In this document: piece after piece, positions 59,310 through 64,000 of the stretch
How the letters are laid out: each line of letters starts with the position of its first letter
How positions within the stretch are numbered: the stretch's first letter is position 1
Source: Hydractinia symbiolongicarpus
Lineage: Eukaryota; Cnidaria; Hydrozoa; Anthoathecata; Hydractiniidae
Assembly: GCF_029227915.1 (NCBI RefSeq)
Contig: NC_079884.1
Coordinates: 29,886,001-29,950,000, forward strand
DNA length: 64,000 bases
Direction: 5' to 3'
Notes under the pieces: generated by a model
Databases searched by the model: none
Told to the model about the DNA's origin: nothing
Seen by the model: only the letters and a program-made list of their open reading frames with translations
Position numbers and translations under genes: made by a program

Positions 59310-62300
59310 TCTCATCAAAAATGAAAACATTTTTGAAAACTACAAGTCTCATGCGTTTTAGTGGTGAAAAAATAATTTAAAAAATCGTTTTGGAAATGAG
59401 TTTACTCACAGGGTACTTTCTTTGTATACATTCGACAATACGGGCCAAGCCCGGGATTTACGGGAAATCGCGAGTTTTCGTTTGCCGGCGATTAAACCAC
59501 TTTCATTAGGCGTCTCATCAAAAATAATAACATTTCTGAAAACTACAAGTCTCATGCGTTTTAGTGGTGAAAAAATAATTTAAAAAATCGTTCGGGAAAT
59601 AAGTTTACTCCCTGGGTACTTTCTTTGTATACTTTTGACTATACGGGCCGAGTCCGGGATTTACGGGAAATCGCGGCTTTTCGTTTGCCGGCGATTAAAC
59701 TTCTTTCATTCAGCGTCTCATCAAAATTGAAAACATTTTTAAAAACTACAAGTCTCATGGGCTTTAGTGGTGAAATAATAATTTAAAAAATCGTTTGGGA
59801 AATAAGTTTACTCCTTGGGTACTTTCTTTGTATACTTTTGACTATACGGGCCGAGTCCGGGATTTACGGGAAATCGCAGGTTTTCGTTTGCCGGCGATTA
59901 AACTTCTTTTATGCAGCGTCTCATCAAAAATGAAAACATTTTTGAAAACTACCAGTCTCATGCGTTTTAGTGGTGAAAAAATAAATTAAAAAATCGTTCG
60001 GGAAATGAGTTTACTCCAGGGTACTTTCTTTGTATACTTTTGACTATATGGGCCAAGCCCGGGATTTACGGGAAATCGCGGGTTTTTGTTTGCCGGCGAT
60101 TAAACTTCTTTTATTCAGCATCTCATCAAAAATGAAAACATTTTTGAAAACTACAAGTCTCATGCGTTTTAATGGTGAAAAAATAATTTAAAAAATCGTT
60201 CGGGAAATGAGTTTACTCCTTGGGTACTTTCTTTGTATACTTTTGACTATATGGACCGAGTTCGGGATTTACCGGAAATCGCGGGTTTTCGTTTGCTGGC
60301 GATTAAACTTCTTTTATTCAGCGTCTCATCAAAAATGAAAACATTTTTAAAAACTACAAGTCTCATGGGCTTTAGTGGTGAAATAATAATTTAAAAAATT
60401 GTTTGGGAAATGAGTTTACTCCCTGGGTACTTTCTTTGTATACTTTTGACTATACGGGCCGAGCCCGGTATTTACGGGAAATCGCAGGTTTTCGTTTGCC
60501 GGCGATTAAACTTCTTTTATTCAGCGTCTCATCAAAAATGAAAACATTTTTGAGAACTAAAAGTCTCATGCGTTTTAGTGGTGAAAAAATAATTTAAAAA
60601 ATCGTTCGGGAAATGAGTTTACTCCCTGGGTACTTTCTTTGTATACTTTTCACTACACGGGCCGAGTCCGGGATTTACGGGAAATCGTAGGTTTTCGTTT
60701 GCCGGCGATTAAACTTCTTTTATTCAGCGTCTCATCAAAAATGAAAACATTTTTGAAAACTACAAGTCTCATGCGTTTTAGTGGTGAAAAAATAATTTAA
60801 AAAATCGTTTTGGAAATGAGTTTACTCACAGGGTACTTTCTTTGTATACATTCGACAATACGGGCCAAGCCCGGGATTTACGGGAAATCGCGAGTTTTCG
60901 TTTGCCGGCGATTAAACCACTTTCATTAGGCGTCTCATCAAAAATAATAACATTTCTGAAAACTACAAGTCTCATGCGTTTTAGTGGTGAAAAAATAATT
61001 TAAAAAATCGTTCGGGAAATAAGTTTACTCCCTGGGTACTTTCTTTGTATACTTTTGACTATACGGGCCGAGTCCGGGATTTACGGGAAATCGCGGCTTT
61101 TCGTTTGCCGGCGATTAAACTTCTTTCATTCAGCGTCTCATCAAAATTGAAAACATTTTTAAAAACTACAAGTCTCATGGGCTTTAGTGGTGAAATAATA
61201 ATTTAAAAAATCGTTTGGGAAATAAGTTTACTCCTTGGGTACTTTCTTTGTATACTTTTGACTATACGGGCCGAGTCCGGGATTTACGGGAAATCGCAGG
61301 TTTTCGTTTGCCGGCGATTAAACTTCTTTTATGCAGCGTCTCATCAAAAATGAAAACATTTTTGAAAACTACCAGTCTCATGCGTTTTAGTGGTGAAAAA
61401 ATAAATTAAAAAATCGTTCGGGAAATGAGTTTACTCCAGGGTACTTTCTTTGTATACTTTTGACTATATGGGCCAAGCCCGGGATTTACGGGAAATCGCG
61501 GGTTTTTGTTTGCCGGCGATTAAACTTCTTTTATTCAGCATCTCATCAAAAATGAAAACATTTTTGAAAACTACAAGTCTCATGCGTTTTAATGGTGAAA
61601 AAATAATTTAAAAAATCGTTCGGGAAATGAGTTTACTCCTTGGGTACTTTCTTTGTATACTTTTGACTATATGGACCGAGTTCGGGATTTACCGGAAATC
61701 GCGGGTTTTCGTTTGCTGGCGATTAAACTTCTTTTATTCAGCGTCTCATCAAAAATGAAAACATTTTTAAAAACTACAAGTCTCATGGGCTTTAGTGGTG
61801 AAATAATAATTTAAAAAATTGTTTGGGAAATGAGTTTACTCCCTGGGTACTTTCTTTGTATACTTTTGACTATACGGGCCGAGCCCGGTATTTACGGGAA
61901 ATCGCAGGTTTTCGTTTGCCGGCGATTAAACTTCTTTTATTCAGCGTCTCATCAAAAATGAAAACATTTTTGAGAACTAAAAGTCTCATGCGTTTTAGTG
62001 GTGAAAAAATAATTTAAAAAATCGTTCGGGAAATGAGTTTACTCCCTGGGTACTTTCTTTGTATACTTTTCACTACACGGGCCGAGTCCGGGATTTACGG
62101 GAAATCGTAGGTTTTCGTTTGCCGGCGATTAAACTTCTTTTATTCAGCGTCTCATCAAAAATGAAAACATTTTTGAAAACTACAAGTCTCATGCGTTTTA
62201 GTGGTGAAAAAATAATTTAAAAAATCGTTTTGGAAATGAGTTTACTCACAGGGTACTTTCTTTGTATACATTCGACAATGCGGGCCAAGCCCGGGATTTA

Positions 62301-62510
62301 CGGGAAATCGCCAGTTTTCGTTTGCCGGCGATTAAACCACTTTCATTAGGCGTCTCATCAAAAATAAAAACATTTCTGAAAACTACAAGTCCATGCGTTT
62401 TAGTGGTGAAAAAATAATTTAAAAAATCGTTCGGGAAATAAGTTTACTCCCTGGGTACTTTCTTTGTATACTTTTGACTATACGGGCCGAGTCCGGGATT
62501 TACGGGAAAT
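59310..62510 (+). repeat. 7-monomer higher-order array (1420 bp)
   Basis: The marker TTCGACAAT lies at 59431, 60851 and 62271, exactly 1420 apart. Two full units (59310-60729, 60730-62149) are followed by a partial third. The third lacks the GGGCTTTAGTGG monomer: from TTTTATGCAG at 62543 the offset to the previous copy drops to 1216. A 1-bp deletion (CAAGTCCATGCG, about 62390) is private to it. Confidence 0.85.
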
Positions 62511-63950
62511 CGCAGGTTTTCGTTTGCCGGCGATTAAACTTCTTTTATGCAGCGTCTCATCAAAAATGAAAACATTTTTGAAAACTACCAGTCTCATGCG
62601 TTTTAGTGGTGAAAAAATAAATTAAAAAATCGTTCGGGAAATGAGTTTACTCCAGGGTACTTTCTTTGTATACTTTTGACTATATGGGCCAAGCCCGGGA
62701 TTTACGGGAAATCGCGGGTTTTTGTTTGCCGGCGATTAAACTTCTTTTATTCAGCATCTCATCAAAAATGAAAACATTTTTGAAAACTACAAGTCTCATG
62801 CGTTTTAGTGGTGAAAAGATAATTTAAAAAATCGTTTTGGAAATGAGTTTACTCACAGGGTACTTTCTTTGTATACATTCGACAATACGAGCCAAGCCCG
62901 GGATTTACGGGAAATCGCGGGTTTTCGTTTACCGGCGATTAAACTTCCTTTATTCAGTGTCTCATCAAAAATGAAAACATTTCTGAAAACTACAAGTCCC
63001 ATGCGTTTTAGTGGTAAAAAAATAATTTAAAAAATCGTTCGGGAAATGAGTTTACTCACAGGGTACTTTCTTTGTATACATTCGACTATACGGGCCAAGC
63101 CCGGGATTTACGGGAAATCGCGGGTTTTCGTTTGCCGGCGATTAAGCCACTTTCATTAAGCGTCTCATCAAAAATGAGAACATTTCTGAAAACTACAAGT
63201 CTAATGCGTTTTAGTGGTGAAAAAATAATTTAAAAAATCGTTCGGGAAATAAGTTTACTCCCTGGGTACTTTCTTTGTATACTTTTGACTATACCGGCCG
63301 AGTCCGGGATTTACGGGAAATCGCGGCTTTTCGTTTGCCGGCGATTAAACTTCTTTCATTCAGCGTCTCATCAAAATTGAAAACATTTTTAAAAACTACA
63401 AGTCTCATGGGCTTTAGTGGTGAAATAATAATTTAAAAAATCGTTTGGGAAATAAGTTTACTCCTTGGGTACTTTCTTTGTATACTTTTGACTATACGGG
63501 CCGAGTCCGGGATTTACGGGAAATCGCAGGTTTTCGTTTGCCGGCGATTAAACTTCTTTTATGCAGCGTCTCATCAAAAATGAAAACATTTTTGAAAACT
63601 ACCAGTCTCATGCGTTTTAGTGGTGAAAAAATAAATTAAAAAATCGTTCGGGAAATGAGTTTACTCCAGGGTACTTTCTTTGTATACTTTTGACTATATG
63701 GGCCAAGCCCGGGATTTACGGGAAATCGCGGGTTTTTGTTTGCCGGCGATTAAACTTCTTTTATTCAGCATCTCATGAAAAATGAAAACATTTTTGAAAA
63801 CTACAAGTCTCATGCGTTTTAGTGGTGAAAAGATAATTTAAAAAATCGTTTTGGAAATGAGTTTACTCACAGGGTACTTTCTTTGTATACATTCGACAAT
63901 ACGGGCCAAGCCCGGGATTTACGGGAAATCGCGGGTTTTCGTTTGCCGGC
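62511..63950 (+). repeat. Terminal segment, shared with 53.8-54.6 kb
   Basis: After the shortened 7-mer the array continues with units matching 53804-54640 at an offset of 9117, including the TTATGCAGCG unit and the CTCCAGGGTAC lineage. No other element is seen. Confidence 0.78.
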
Positions 63951-64000
63951 GATTAAACCACTTTCATTAGGCGTCTCATCAAAAATAAAAACATTTCTGA
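63951..64000 (+). repeat. Partial monomer cut by window end
   Basis: The first 50 bases of a y-state monomer (CCACTTTCATTAGGCGTCTC, CATTTCTGA). The array clearly continues beyond the window. Confidence 0.95.

Larger units (their letters stand above)
1..64000 (+). repeat. Satellite DNA array, ~203-bp monomer, entire window
   Basis: The word GATTAAAC (sometimes GTTTAAAC, GATAAAAC or AGTTAAAC) recurs every 203 bases or so, for example at 1, 204, 408, 611, 814 and 1017. Everything between is the same sequence with scattered substitutions. All copies I traced run in one direction, and the array enters and leaves the window without a flank. About 315 monomers fit. No stretch over 300 bases holds anything else. 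Head-to-tail monomers grouped into higher-order repeats are characteristic of eukaryotic centromeric, pericentromeric or subtelomeric satellites. The position on the chromosome and the species are not determinable from this window. I do not recognise the family. Confidence 0.97.

Noticed and set aside
1-64000. CRISPR array
   Set aside because: Repeats are regular, but the unit is 203 bp and there are no unique spacers between short repeats. The whole unit is conserved.
1-64000. Telomeric repeat or rDNA spacer
   Set aside because: No TTAGGG- or TTTAGGG-type tandem repeat and no rRNA sequence occur in the window. A subtelomeric position remains possible but has no support here.

Overview
The whole window is one satellite DNA array. 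About 315 copies of a monomer of about 203 bp run head to tail from the first base to the last, all in the same orientation. I found no unique sequence, transposon, tRNA, rRNA, CRISPR array or credible protein gene. This organisation (short tandem monomer, layered higher-order repeats, about 37% GC in a hand-counted monomer) is typical of a nuclear centromeric, pericentromeric or subtelomeric satellite of a eukaryote. I do not recognise the monomer and cannot name the species or the chromosomal position. Monomer boundaries below are set, by convention, at the conserved word GATTAAAC.

Monomer anatomy: the first half is AT-rich, with A-tracts and a near-universal hairpin-capable dyad (arms TCAAAAATG and CATTTTTGA around AAAA). 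The second half is richer in GC and CpG, with further short dyads (GAGT/ACTC, GATTT/AAATC, and CGGGC/GCCCG in some variants) and the palindromes GTATAC and GCCGGC. Two linked variant states recur. An 'x' state carries TTTTGGAAATG, CTCACAGGG, CATTCGAC and CAAGCCC. It is nearly always followed by a 'y' start carrying CCACTTTCATTAAG and CATTTCTG.

Layout, from shared diagnostic variants read by eye: 1-3250, two copies of a 1625-bp 8-mer; 3251-6489, mixed, with a 406-bp dimer duplication; 6490-12063, two copies of a 2787-bp 14-monomer block that both carry the same deletion scar; 12064-16941, segments shared with the first blocks, then dimer (406 bp) and tetramer (809 bp) arrays; 16942-24150, more mixed and probably older sequence with 5-, 6- and 9-monomer repeats; 24150-31700, a 6-mer array of about 1217 bp; 31700-36260, mainly an x-y dimer array (406 bp); 36260-40160, blocks offset by 1420 and 2029 bp; 40155-49300, a 1218-bp 6-mer embedded in 4059- and 5277-bp duplications; 49300-58180, a 1623-bp 8-mer and scattered recombinants; 58180-64000, a 1420-bp 7-mer plus copies of earlier segments.

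The monomer is 203 bp, which is not a multiple of three, so any reading frame changes from one monomer to the next. All open frames in the window (longest 121 codons) are by-products of the satellite and are not annotated as genes. The interest here lies in structure and evolution: nested amplification, a linked variant block that crosses the conventional monomer boundary, dyad-rich monomers, a weak CENP-B-box-like motif, and datable deletion scars.
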